Positions 1-8,770 of a stretch of 64,000 nucleotides of DNA are shown one piece after another (the stretch's first letter is position 1; each line of letters begins with the position of its first letter). The notes beneath the pieces were generated by a model that was not told where the DNA came from, made no database searches, and saw only the letters and a list, made by a program, of their open reading frames with translations. The stretch covers positions 1 to 64,000 of the forward strand of contig JAIBBV010000014.1 of assembly GCA_019694465.1 (NCBI GenBank), given 5' to 3'. A program made the position numbers and the translations under genes. The stretch comes from Oligoflexia bacterium (GTDB lineage Bacteria; Bdellovibrionota_C; UBA2361; JAFLCA01).

Positions 1-1
1 C

Positions 2-1849
2 CGATCTACGGGGGGCTTGTTTTTTGCTGGCCTAGCCGTGATTGTTCTCACCCCGGCAGTTGAGCGATACGATTTAATTTCACATCTAGCGCTGCATCCA
101 GTTCAGCTAACCTGGTTTTTCTTGGCCTTTGGGGCTGTTGCTCCGGTGCTGCTGCCGCTTGGGCTATGCTTGCCAAGTTTGCTCGATCAAGCTGGTTCGG
201 GGCGGGAGTGGGGGCGGCTGTATTCTGTTAATGCGCTGGGTGCTGTTAGCGGTGCGTTACTAGCAGCCTGGCTACTTTTGCCGGGTTTGGGCTTCGCGGC
301 GACTTCGGTTGGTTTGGGTGTGTTGTTGGCAGGCTATGTTTTGCTGAGTGATCGTGGCGCGCGACCATTGAGGCTTGGGCTGCTTGTAGCCGCGCTGGCC
401 TTTGCGTGGATATTTGATAGTGGTGTCGGCACAAACCGCGTTATCGGTCGGCTGGCTGCTGGGGAGTATAGCGTGGTGGCACACCGTGAAACTCCCGACA
501 GTGCTGTTTCTGTAGTGCAATTCCAGGGCGGAGAGCGAGCGTTGGTGATCGATGGCTTTCATGCCGCTACTGAACTTGATCTCGGCCATTACATGCGCTG
601 GATGGGGTACTTACCGATGCTGCTTCATCCCTCGCCAAAGCAGGCTTTAGTAATTTGTTTTGGAACTGGGCAAACCGCCAATGCGGTTAGGTTGGAAGGT
701 CCGGAGGCGCTTACAATCGTAGATATAAATCCTGCCGTTTTTGAGTTTGGGCGCTACTTTTCTAAAAATCAGGCTGTGCTTGATGATCCAAAGGTGGCTC
801 ATCTCGTGATGGATGGGCGGGCCTACCTGCGTCGGAGTAAGAGCAGCTTCGATGTTATTACGCTTGAACCGATGCCGCCTAATTATGCTGGCGTTAATTC
901 GCTTTACTCTAAGGAGTTCTATCTTTTAGCGCGTGAGCGTTTGAGTGAAGGCGGCAGCATGGCGCAGTGGGTTACTTTCCGTCTAGTGGCTCCGGAGCTG
1001 AACGCCTCGATCGTTAAAACCTTTGCAGCTGTGTTTCCCAACGCGCAGTTATGGATCGATCCTAAGAGTCAGACTGGTATAGTAATTGGAAGCAAGTCTG
1101 ACGTGCCATTGGTTTGGCCGGGGCTACAGAAGTTGGGGCTCTGGCGTGACTTGAGTAATGATGAAATTTTGCAAGCTGTGGCGCTGCAGGGTCAGGACCT
1201 GCAAAGTTATGCGGCGCATGGTGAGATTATTACTGATGACAATCAGCTTTTAGCCTATGGCCCCCATATCCATGATGCGCTGATAAATGAGAGGCTGTTG
1301 CAGGATAACTTAGATTTGGTGAAGGGCTCACAGTCGCAACGAAGCACTGGTGCGGCTCCGTCGGACTTGGGCGAGATGCAGGAGGCGGTTAAGCTGGCGG
1401 CGAAGCAGGCGGCAGAGGCGGCCAAGCGTGATATGCAAACTATCATGGGGTTGGCTGCGGATCGCTTGGTTTCGGCGGCTTTTGCAGGCGATACGGCGCA
1501 GATTGAAATTCTTGTGCAGCAGGGCGCTGAGCAAGGCGTTGATATAAATCGGATTGATCCTAAGTATAATATCACGCCGCTTAGTGCAGCGGCGTCTCGC
1601 GGCCAGTTGCCGGCGATTGAAACGCTACTGCGTTTGGGAGCGGATATTGAAACCCAAGATAAGATTGGTTTCACGGCTTTAATGAATGCTGCCATGAATA
1701 AGCAGATGGCGGCAGTAAAATTGCTTGTGGCCAAGGGCGCAAAGCTCGATGCCATTAACATGGGCCGACAGACTGCCGCTGACCTCGCCAAGATGATGGG
1801 CGCTGTGGATGTAGCAGAATACCTAAAGGATCAGCAGAAAGGTAAATAG
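2..1849 (+). CDS. Membrane-anchored spermidine-synthase-like methyltransferase fold fused to ankyrin repeats (5' partial)
   Basis: The reading frame is open to the left edge with no stop, so the true start is outside the window; the first start-like codon is TTG at 17. Residues are numbered from that codon. Roughly residues 1-130 contain several hydrophobic segments. Around residues 205-330 is a spermidine-synthase-like Rossmann core: a glycine-rich loop (CFGTGQTANA), an acidic residue at the end of the next strand (IVDINP), and MDGRAYL and DVITLEPMPP. The last ~125 residues form ankyrin-type repeats (TPLSAAASRGQ, TALMNAAMNKQ). Membrane-bound spermidine synthase homologues are known and do not necessarily make polyamines, so the substrate is unknown. 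The gene converges on its right neighbour with a 36-nt gap. The ankyrin tail suggests a protein-binding role, which is inference. Confidence 0.75.
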   Translation, partial: RSTGGLFFAGLAVIVLTPAVERYDLISHLALHPVQLTWFFLAFGAVAPVLLPLGLCLPSLLDQAGSGREWGRLYSVNALGAVSGALLAAWLLLPGLGFAATSVGLGVLLAGYVLLSDRGARPLRLGLLVAALAFAWIFDSGVGTNRVIGRLAAGEYSVVAHRETPDSAVSVVQFQGGERALVIDGFHAATELDLGHYMRWMGYLPMLLHPSPKQALVICFGTGQTANAVRLEGPEALTIVDINPAVFEFGRYFSKNQAVLDDPKVAHLVMDGRAYLRRSKSSFDVITLEPMPPNYAGVNSLYSKEFYLLARERLSEGGSMAQWVTFRLVAPELNASIVKTFAAVFPNAQLWIDPKSQTGIVIGSKSDVPLVWPGLQKLGLWRDLSNDEILQAVALQGQDLQSYAAHGEIITDDNQLLAYGPHIHDALINERLLQDNLDLVKGSQSQRSTGAAPSDLGEMQEAVKLAAKQAAEAAKRDMQTIMGLAADRLVSAAFAGDTAQIEILVQQGAEQGVDINRIDPKYNITPLSAAASRGQLPAIETLLRLGADIETQDKIGFTALMNAAMNKQMAAVKLLVAKGAKLDAINMGRQTAADLAKMMGAVDVAEYLKDQQKGK

Positions 1850-1885
1850 AGACTCCTCCAGGCATAGGCGATAGAGAGCCCGACT

Positions 1886-3313
1886 TCACACATCATTTTC
1901 AGCCTTTCTGATCAAAGCCCGCAATAAACCCTCAAATACATAATTATGTAGCGGCGCCACAGTATACCAGTAGAGCAGGCCCCAATATCGCTTCGGCCAA
2001 AAATGCGCGGCGATCTTTAGGTTTGATTCAGCGCCCTTATCTTCCACTTCAAAAGTAAGCCTGGCAGTTCCAGGCAATTTCATCTCGGCCCGCAATACTA
2101 GGCGCCTATTCCTAACAATGTCCTCAACACGCCAAAAATCTATAGGATCACCAACTTCAAGTTTTTTGGGGTCAGGTCTTCCGCGTCGCATGCCAACGCC
2201 TCCGACAAGCCAATCCATGGCGGCGCGTATTTGCCAAAGCCAATCCGCATGATACCAGCCATTAGTACCACCGATCGCTTCGATGACTGTAAATAGCCTC
2301 TGCGCTGGTGCATGACAGATCCGCATCCTTTCATCACTTAACGGTTTGCCTCTAGGCACTTCCTGCTTTCCCGCTAAAGCTGTATTGGCATCAGTCCAGC
2401 TACTTTCCACCTCATGCGTACCCATTTTACTTAGTGCCAACTGAACCGCTTCTCTATAGCTAATCGAAGGCACCTTAATCCAATCTCTGATGCGCTTGTC
2501 CTGACAGACCACATCGTTACGCAGGCCTTCGACCAGCGGGCGTGCCAAACTTATTGGAACTCGCGTGACCAAATTAAGCCAATAACTGGAAAGCCTGGGC
2601 GTGAGCACAGGCACTGTAATTATGTTTAACTTTCGTCCGAGTACTGCCGCGCATTGCTCCATTAACTCCTGATAGGTAAGGATCTCGCCTGATCCTATTT
2701 CAAGTACCTGCCCGATAGTTCGGGGTTCTTGGAGTACGCCAACCAAATAGGCCATTACTTGACGAATCGATATTGGCTCGCATTTTGATTTTACCCAGCG
2801 CGGACACAGCATAAAAGGGAGCTTCCTGACCAAATCGTATATAATCAAAAAAGATGCGCTACCCGAACCTACGATTATTGCTGCGCGCAACTCTGTAACT
2901 GGTACGCCGGTTGACCGTAAAGCGTCGCCTGTCTGGTGGCGGCTACGCAAGTGCTCTGACAGAGCTGGACCGGTGATGCCGAGGCCTCCCAGGTAAATAA
3001 TCCTACTGACGCCTGCATCTTTTGCGGCGCGTGCGAAATTAGTTGCAGCGATATTATCTAATTCTGAAAAATTTCCGCCTAAGGTAGATAGTGAGTGCAC
3101 CAGGTAATAGGCAACCTCGATTCCCTCAAGCGCCTTGGTCAGAGTTTCGGGAATCAGAACATCACCTTGGAATACTTCGACACCGGGCCAGTGGCGGCGC
3201 GCAAGCTTTCTTGGCTCACGCGCAAGTACTCTTACACGTGCCCCAGTTTCTACAAGAAGCGGCACCAATCGTCCACCAATATAACCCGTCGGACCCGTTA
3301 CTAAGATGTTCAT
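1886..3313 (-). CDS. NAD(P)-binding SDR-type protein with C-terminal DUF2867-like domain
   Basis: This encodes 475 aa from the ATG at 3313. A longer frame reaches 3358, but the Rossmann fold starts exactly at this ATG (MNILVTGPTGYIGG). The N-terminal ~290 residues look like an extended or atypical SDR / NmrA-type NAD(P)-binding domain: a GxxGxxG loop at residues 7-13, basic residues after strand 2, and an AYYLVHSL segment. The C-terminal part (about 320-475) resembles the DUF2867 domain that follows such folds in YbjT-like proteins. Substrate and pathway are unknown. The family is often annotated as NAD-dependent epimerase or NAD(P)H-binding protein, and nothing visible narrows this. The gene is on its own on the minus strand. 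Confidence 0.8.
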   Translation of the reverse strand: MNILVTGPTGYIGGRLVPLLVETGARVRVLAREPRKLARRHWPGVEVFQGDVLIPETLTKALEGIEVAYYLVHSLSTLGGNFSELDNIAATNFARAAKDAGVSRIIYLGGLGITGPALSEHLRSRHQTGDALRSTGVPVTELRAAIIVGSGSASFLIIYDLVRKLPFMLCPRWVKSKCEPISIRQVMAYLVGVLQEPRTIGQVLEIGSGEILTYQELMEQCAAVLGRKLNIITVPVLTPRLSSYWLNLVTRVPISLARPLVEGLRNDVVCQDKRIRDWIKVPSISYREAVQLALSKMGTHEVESSWTDANTALAGKQEVPRGKPLSDERMRICHAPAQRLFTVIEAIGGTNGWYHADWLWQIRAAMDWLVGGVGMRRGRPDPKKLEVGDPIDFWRVEDIVRNRRLVLRAEMKLPGTARLTFEVEDKGAESNLKIAAHFWPKRYWGLLYWYTVAPLHNYVFEGLLRALIRKAENDV

Positions 3314-3733
3314 GCTGCCAAGCATTTCAGATGAGAGCGAAACAGGAAAGACTAGCACTGCGCCTGCCGGGCGAAGCGATCCATGGCTAATGACACACCT
3401 CGGTCGCTGCTAGCGGCACCCGAAGTTGTGGCTTCCGTGTTTCGCGGTGGGGTAGTTATAGCGGTAGCTGGGGTTTGCAATTTGAGGAGGATTGCTTCCT
3501 CGGCCTGCTGCGTAGCCCCAATCGCAATGATGAAATCCCTTGGTCGGAATGACGGAACCAGTTTGTGGTAATGACAAAACCACCTTATTGAAACGATGGA
3601 CTAGAGTGGGTGTCCTGCCGCTTGCCAAGTCATTGCAGAGTGACACGTACGCAGTGCGGATCCCTGATGCAGTCCCGTCGGGAACCCCCCGTTATGGCAA
3701 AGTGATATGCACGCGCTACTGCATGCTCTTGTC
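3314..3733. other. Intergenic stretch with one dispersed ATTGC-type repeat
   Basis: This 420-bp gap contains no convincing gene; short frames here have no recognisable content or ribosome binding site. It holds one degenerate copy (3491-3530) of the dispersed palindromic repeat also seen near 8.6, 53.0, 54.6 and 55.2 kb. Confidence 0.5.
3491..3530. repeat. Degenerate ATTGC...GCAAT dispersed palindromic repeat
   Basis: It reads ATTGCTTCCTCGG, a variable centre, then CCCCAATCGCAATGA, so the ends are inverted ATTGC/GCAAT arms. This resembles the widespread 'CATTGCGA...AGCAATC' intergenic repeats of many bacteria. It is the most divergent copy in this window. Confidence 0.35.
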
Positions 3734-4471
3734 TCAGTTGTAGTCGGCATTACCGGGGGCGGAGAATATGGCTTCACAACTTTCCCAGTCGACTAGCAGG
3801 CGTTGCAGTATCACTGCTGGCTCTAATCTATCTCGCACATCAGCCATGAATTGTTCGGAAAGGGCATAGCCTGCGCCCTCACAAAAGAAGGATCTAAAAT
3901 TTGCGGAAGCAGCACACTCTTGAGCGCGCTCAGTCTCTTCCAATAGAGTCGGAAGAAACTGCGCACGGCGAACCTCTTCAATGAACCCGAAAAAGGCTAC
4001 TAGCTGATCTGTGGTTACTTGAAAGCCGGGAGTCGCCATGGCACGTTGTAAGGCTTCCTTGCGAAAAGTAAATTCACGCGCTGGAGGATTACAGTTGAGT
4101 AATCCAACTATGCCGTCCATTAGATCCTGCCGGGCTGGGCCGACGGGAAGTAAGTCCGGTCTGTGCTGAAGAATATGCTCACGAATGAAGACAACTCCAA
4201 CATTCGAGCCCCCAGCGCCACGGAATAGCTCTTGCCAGTTACACAAAGGATTCATGAGTAGATAGTCAGCTTCTTGTGTCGGATCAAAATGTCGCGTGTA
4301 GGTGGCAAGAAAATGCTCACATGCTTCTGTAACCCCGGCTGAAATCTGAGCCAGTACTTCCTCCCGATTTCGGCGCACGGGCTGCTCGGGAGAAGTGGGC
4401 GCGGGATCGGCGGTGCTTGTTGTGGTCATATATGCAGTTAAGAGTGTAGCAATAGTTTTAGGCCAATTCAA
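3734..4471 (-). CDS. Hypothetical protein with possible N-terminal signal sequence
   Basis: This is an uninterrupted frame of 245 codons with coding-like composition; the family is not recognised. The longest form starts at TTG (4471) and begins MNWPKTIATLLTAYMTTTSTA, which could be a weak signal peptide ending before DP. An in-frame ATG at 4429 would give a cytoplasmic 231-aa form without it. The body is mostly charged and helical, with six scattered cysteines (for example CNW, CNPP, FCEG) but no zinc motif. A Pro/Thr-rich linker follows the N-terminus. It is followed on the same strand by 4555-6159. Start choice and export are uncertain. Confidence 0.5.
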   Translation of the reverse strand: MNWPKTIATLLTAYMTTTSTADPAPTSPEQPVRRNREEVLAQISAGVTEACEHFLATYTRHFDPTQEADYLLMNPLCNWQELFRGAGGSNVGVVFIREHILQHRPDLLPVGPARQDLMDGIVGLLNCNPPAREFTFRKEALQRAMATPGFQVTTDQLVAFFGFIEEVRRAQFLPTLLEETERAQECAASANFRSFFCEGAGYALSEQFMADVRDRLEPAVILQRLLVDWESCEAIFSAPGNADYN

Positions 4472-4554
4472 AAACTCTAGGGCTTGAGTGATAGCAGGGT
4501 GGTTAATCAGGGCCGTTGGGGCGGTTAAAATGGCAGCGCTGCTGCTATTAGGGC

Positions 4555-6159
4555 CTATACCGTGGCCTCGCTGCTACACAGCTTGTAGAGCCCCTGGCCA
4601 TCTGTCTGCAGAATCGGCGCCCCTAAACCAACAAAGCGCTGCGCTTGCTGTGGAGTCAGTAGAGCATGCGAGAAATGATACTGCTCACAAAGCTCCGCCG
4701 CTGCGCCTTTCCCAATCAGACGACGAATTGCCCGATTTTGCTTATTAACGCGCTTGGTAATGCGCGCCGTGTAACCAAAAGCCATCGGCTTTTCATGCAC
4801 TGTTTGGTAGTAGAGTTGTAGTGGGCCACGATTAACCGCATCCAGTAGGGCAAAGCCGCTTGGGATTACCTCCTGCCGTAAATCAGTAATGATCGAAGGA
4901 ATGCTTGGATTACTCATTTGAATTGGCTGCGGCAGATTTTCAATCACCACTATTAAAGCCAATAGCGCCACTAGTACGCGCCGTTTTTGCTTAAGTAGCT
5001 CCTGTACTGCGACACCCGCCAACAGAGCGGCAGCGATAGTTGATAGGACAAATAGTCGCGCCGGGACACCCGAAAGCCGCGAAAACGGAAATAGTCCGTC
5101 CAGTACTGCATATAGCGAAGGCAAATGCAGTCCCTCGATTCCACTTGGAACAAGCGGACCAAAGCTCAACCACAAGGCAACTACAAAAATCCATGCCCAG
5201 GCCCTTAACTCCCATGAATTCCGCAATACTTTAGTTCGAGCTGCGATCCCTGTCATTATGACAAGTCCCAAGCCCAGCCCGACGCTGTGTTCATACTCAT
5301 AACCCGGAAGATTACTCCAAACTTGATTGCTTAGTTCAGAAAATCTCCAAAAGCGCCCAGGTACTATCGCTTCTACTGGATGCAGGGAGCCGAGCTGCAC
5401 GGAATGTCCCCCTAGCAAGGGCTCGGCTACAATGGAGCGAAAAAAATACCAGACATAGGTGCCACTGGTAGCAAGGGTAGCGCCCATAAGCGTCAAATAT
5501 GATCTGACAACTGTAGCATTAATATTTGGTCGACTCGCAGCATGAGTTGCTACAATAACGAGGGCGCTAATTCCTGCTGCAACAAAGTAATAGTAATTGA
5601 GAAGCGCCACTGCAAATAGCGCAAATGCTGCAACAATCGCTTGTCGCCGACTGGGCCGATTTAGAAAGCGTGGCAGTAGCCACAACCAAAGTAACAATAA
5701 CTCAAGCGAGACGAACTCATAGTGCCCACGTAAATGTAGGAAATGATAGTTCGAAAAACTTGCTGCATATCCGCTAAACAGAGCGGCAGGAGTTGAAAGG
5801 TTGAGGTCTCTGGCAATTAGAAATCCCACTAGTGCGCTCCCGGCAAAGCCAAGTAGCACAATTAGTGTACAGATCTCGGCTGGCGAGAGTGCAGGCGCAA
5901 GGATGATGTAGAGTAGTCCGTGCGGTAGCGCCAGCGGGTGCGCTAGGAGCGAAATTCCGCTTGGAAAGTGCAGCCATTGGGTAAAGTAGGGAGAGATTCC
6001 TAGGTCTACAATTGCCTTGTGAGTCCACCACAAATTCCAAACAGCTTGCAGCTCGTCACTGCTAGCGCCCCAGAACGAAGAGCGCGCATCAAGAATGGCG
6101 GGCCAAGTTAGCGCCAGAAATAGAAGTAAATATATAAAAAAAACAAATTTAGCTTTCAT
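4555..6159 (-). CDS. Polytopic membrane protein, probable GT-C-type glycosyltransferase-like
   Basis: This encodes 534 aa from the ATG at 6159, chosen because a Lys-containing n-region and the first membrane helix (FFIYLLLFLALTW) follow at once. The frame is open ten codons further upstream. There are about ten to twelve hydrophobic segments. After the first helix comes an exposed loop with acidic residues (SDELQAVWNLWW), the topology and acidic first-loop arrangement of GT-C enzymes that use lipid-phosphate sugar donors. The last ~100 residues are soluble. The specific sugar and acceptor cannot be told, and no cell-wall gene cluster surrounds it. It is transcribed divergently from selO across a 238-bp gap. 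Confidence 0.6.
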   Translation of the reverse strand: MKAKFVFFIYLLLFLALTWPAILDARSSFWGASSDELQAVWNLWWTHKAIVDLGISPYFTQWLHFPSGISLLAHPLALPHGLLYIILAPALSPAEICTLIVLLGFAGSALVGFLIARDLNLSTPAALFSGYAASFSNYHFLHLRGHYEFVSLELLLLWLWLLPRFLNRPSRRQAIVAAFALFAVALLNYYYFVAAGISALVIVATHAASRPNINATVVRSYLTLMGATLATSGTYVWYFFRSIVAEPLLGGHSVQLGSLHPVEAIVPGRFWRFSELSNQVWSNLPGYEYEHSVGLGLGLVIMTGIAARTKVLRNSWELRAWAWIFVVALWLSFGPLVPSGIEGLHLPSLYAVLDGLFPFSRLSGVPARLFVLSTIAAALLAGVAVQELLKQKRRVLVALLALIVVIENLPQPIQMSNPSIPSIITDLRQEVIPSGFALLDAVNRGPLQLYYQTVHEKPMAFGYTARITKRVNKQNRAIRRLIGKGAAAELCEQYHFSHALLTPQQAQRFVGLGAPILQTDGQGLYKLCSSEATV

Positions 6160-6203
6160 GTTGGCAATCCGCCTCGGCGCATAGCGCAATGCTATGCTAC
6201 CTA

Positions 6204-6236
6204 AGCTATCTCAAAATTGAGAAATTTGAGATAGCT
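6204..6236. promoter_or_regulatory. Perfect 12-bp inverted repeat between divergent genes (operator candidate)
   Basis: AGCTATCTCAAA at 6204-6215 is the exact reverse complement of TTTGAGATAGCT at 6225-6236, separated by 9 nt. It sits in the promoter region between the membrane protein (minus) and selO (plus). There is no T-run, so it is unlike a terminator. It could be a binding site for a dimeric regulator. Confidence 0.3.
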
Positions 6237-6397
6237 CGAAATATATGCGGACATCCCAATAAACAATCAGCGCAGTAGGGCTGAGAAAATGCTAAGCTGC
6301 TTCAGCGCAAATGCTTTTCGTAGAAAATCGTTTGTGCTGGTGTTAGGGCCCGTATCTCTTTGTCCCGCACTCTTAGTAGATAGTAAAGAAACGCAAA

Positions 6398-7861
6398 ATG
6401 AAAATTCCTGGTCTTGAACTTACCAACGGTTATTCAACTTTGCCCCCGGTTCTTTTCTCGCGGGTAAGTCCGACTGCGGTCAGAGCGCCGAGCATGCTGG
6501 TTTTCAATTTTGATTTAGCACGTCAGCTCGGCATGGAAGTAAGCGCCATTAGCAGCGCACAGCTAGCACAAGTATTCGCAGGAAATGTTTCGCTTGAAGG
6601 CGCCGATCCACTCGCTCAGGCTTATGCCGGGCACCAATACGGGCACTTTACTATGCTGGGAGATGGGAGGGCGATAGTGCTAGGTGAGCTCAGGGCCGCT
6701 ACTGGCTTACATTACGAAATCCAATTAAAGGGCGCCGGACAAACAGAATATTCCAGGCAGGGCGACGGACGGGCAGCGCTTGCGCCAATGCTACGCGAAT
6801 ATTTAGTGAGCGAAGCCATGCATGCGCTAGGCATTCCAAGCACGCGCAGTTTGGCTGTGGTTGCTAGTGGCGAAAGCGTTATGCGCGAGCGTGAGTTGCC
6901 AGGAGCAGTTTTAACGCGGATTGCGCGTTCTCATATCAGGATTGGCACATTTGAGTTCGCAGCATTGCAGCAGGATAGGGAGGTACTGCGTAGGCTTGTC
7001 GAATTTAGTGTTGAACGGCTTTACCCGGAATTGAACAATTCTTCCGATTTGGGCCTGGATTTTCTAAAAGCTGTCATCGCCCGTCATGTGCGCCTCGTTG
7101 TGGAGTGGATTCGAGTCGGATTTGTGCACGGCGTAATGAATACTGACAACATGGCTATCTCTGGAGAAACAATCGACTATGGGCCATGTGCATTTATTGA
7201 TCGCTTTGACCCAGCGAAAGTATTTAGCTCAATTGATCGTCATGGGCGCTACGCTTTTATGCGTCAACCGGCCATTATGCTGTGGAATTTAGAGCGGCTG
7301 GCGCAGTGCATTCTGCCAATCCTGCGGCCCGCTGCTAATGATTCCAAGGCAGTTGCGCGTGCTGCACTTCAGGAATTTCCAGCTCTTTTTGAGAACGCGT
7401 GGCTTGAAATGATGCGCGGCAAGCTTGGGCTATGCACTACCGGGCCGGAGGATGAGGCGTTGGCTTTGGATCTATTGGAGTGGATGCGGAGCAGCGGGGC
7501 TGATTACACTAACACTTTTTATCAGCTGCATCCGAACAAGCCTTGCAGCGAAGAGCTTTCACAGGATCCCGTGTTCAAGTCCTGGTATGCGCGCTGGCAG
7601 AAGCGTTTGGGGCAGGAGAAAAATTTAGAGCAGAGCAGCGCTTTGATGGCTAGAGCTAACCCAGGCATTATTCCAAGAAATCACAAACTGGAAGAAGCAC
7701 TAAATAGCGCACAGGACGCGGCTGATCTTGGGCAGTTCCAGCGCATGCTGAAGGCAGTGTCGCAGCCTTACGATAACGAGAGTAGGTTGGGGCAGGCTTC
7801 TGAATATACGCTACCTCCACGCCCTGAGCAGGAGGTGCAGGAGACATTCTGCGGGACCTAG
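6398..7861 (+). CDS. selO: Protein adenylyltransferase SelO (YdiU/UPF0061 family)
   Basis: This encodes 487 aa, the usual bacterial length. SelO is a pseudokinase-fold enzyme that transfers AMP from ATP to Ser, Thr or Tyr of target proteins and is linked to redox stress. Family signatures run the whole length: AYAGHQYGHF, LGDGRAIVLGEL, ELQLKG-like EIQLKGAGQTEYSRQGDGRAAL, the HGVMNTDNMAISG loop and DYGPCAFIDRF. The C-terminus is TFCGT, close to the Cys-containing tail typical of this family, where some homologues carry selenocysteine. The gene stands alone. No strong Shine-Dalgarno is visible before the ATG. Assignment is firm; physiological targets cannot be inferred. Confidence 0.95.
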   Translation: MKIPGLELTNGYSTLPPVLFSRVSPTAVRAPSMLVFNFDLARQLGMEVSAISSAQLAQVFAGNVSLEGADPLAQAYAGHQYGHFTMLGDGRAIVLGELRAATGLHYEIQLKGAGQTEYSRQGDGRAALAPMLREYLVSEAMHALGIPSTRSLAVVASGESVMRERELPGAVLTRIARSHIRIGTFEFAALQQDREVLRRLVEFSVERLYPELNNSSDLGLDFLKAVIARHVRLVVEWIRVGFVHGVMNTDNMAISGETIDYGPCAFIDRFDPAKVFSSIDRHGRYAFMRQPAIMLWNLERLAQCILPILRPAANDSKAVARAALQEFPALFENAWLEMMRGKLGLCTTGPEDEALALDLLEWMRSSGADYTNTFYQLHPNKPCSEELSQDPVFKSWYARWQKRLGQEKNLEQSSALMARANPGIIPRNHKLEEALNSAQDAADLGQFQRMLKAVSQPYDNESRLGQASEYTLPPRPEQEVQETFCGT

Positions 7862-7991
7862 GTGGGGGGCAACCTCGGAATGGCTGGGGGTTCGTCATTA
7901 CAAGGAAAGGCGCACGTAGAGTGAATCGACGAAGCAAGCCCCTGCTAATTTAAGGAAATGAACTATCTATGGATAATTTGGCTAGAAATTA

Positions 7992-8315
7992 TTAGCGCTT
8001 CACGACAAGCTTTACCAACTCTGGGCTTGGGGTAGCTGTCTCATTGGCAACGTATTGAAGATTTGGAATCTCACACAGGGTCTGAATTACAGAATCTTTC
8101 TTGCTGGCCTGATGTGCGCGCCAGTACAGACTCTCATTGATATCCCCGCAGCATCCGCGACAGGTGAAGTTATCCCAGTTTAGTGCAGCCGCTAGATCGA
8201 GGCAGGTATGATAATTCGAGCACGCGTAACGCCGACGCGGCGGGCTCATCGGGGCATCGACGAGACCAGAGCCTTCGCTCTCTATAATCTGGAAAGGACC
8301 GGGCTTGCCCAACAT
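7992..8315 (-). CDS. Small cysteine-rich protein, possible metal-binding knuckle
   Basis: This is a 107-aa frame with a compact cysteine cluster at about residues 31-55: YACSNYHTCLDLAAALNW, then FTCRGCCG. The spacing (C-x5-C...C-x2-CC) suggests zinc or another metal. From memory, small Deltaproteobacterial proteins with the pattern Y.C...Y..CL..AA...W..W/F.C..C exist, but their function is unknown to me. The start is uncertain: the first ATG (8315) has no clear Shine-Dalgarno, and a second ATG at 8249 also keeps the cluster. The gene lies alone between selO and an intergenic region. A regulatory or nucleic-acid role is possible but not shown. Confidence 0.5.
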   Translation of the reverse strand: MLGKPGPFQIIESEGSGLVDAPMSPPRRRYACSNYHTCLDLAAALNWDNFTCRGCCGDINESLYWRAHQASKKDSVIQTLCEIPNLQYVANETATPSPELVKLVVKR

Positions 8316-8770
8316 TGAAAGTCCGTACTCAAGTTGTTAGCACTTTAAACTAAATTGGCATAATTCTACTCCTAGATCAAACTTCTGGGACCCCAAAAAA
8401 TGCTTATTCTACCGACTGTGCACTGCCAGTTTGCTTAAGCAGCTGTAAGGGCCCGTAACAAGAAGCTAACAAGCTTTTTTAGGAAGCTAATAAGTTTACT
8501 GCACCAGGATACTATATTTTGTAGGGACTTATTTGACCCAAGTCTTGACAAGCGGAGCGAAAGGGGGGCTAGTGTTTGGAGGCAGGATACGAGCCCATCT
8601 TATGAATAGGCTAAGCGGAGGGCTTGTGTATTGCCAGGCCCGAAAAATCGGGTTCGCAATACGAAGCGAAGGAATCTGCAGCATTTGGTTACGAACTCTG
8701 AGTTGCTGTTAGGAAAGCGCGCCAGGCAAGTCCGGCACAGCTTTTTTAGTAGATAGTTTATCGGCCAATT
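8316..8770. other. 455-bp intergenic stretch with a dispersed repeat
   Basis: No gene is supported here. A palindromic ATTGC-family repeat lies at 8630-8666. Around 8460-8490 there is a weak AAGCT/AGCTT stem before a short T-run, too small to call a terminator. Confidence 0.45.
8630..8666 (+). repeat. Dispersed imperfect palindrome, ATTGCC...TCGCAATACGAAG type
   Basis: It reads ATTGCCAGGCCCG, an AAAAAT centre, then CGGGTTCGCAATACGAAG. The inner CCCG/CGGG and outer ATTGC/GCAAT arms can pair. Related copies: 52987-53023 (inverted), 54556-54593 (same strand), 55186-55223 (inverted). Confidence 0.6.

Noticed and set aside
1255-1791. 178-aa minus-strand frame opposite the ankyrin region
   Set aside because: Shadow of the plus-strand gene, with no start signal or domain content.
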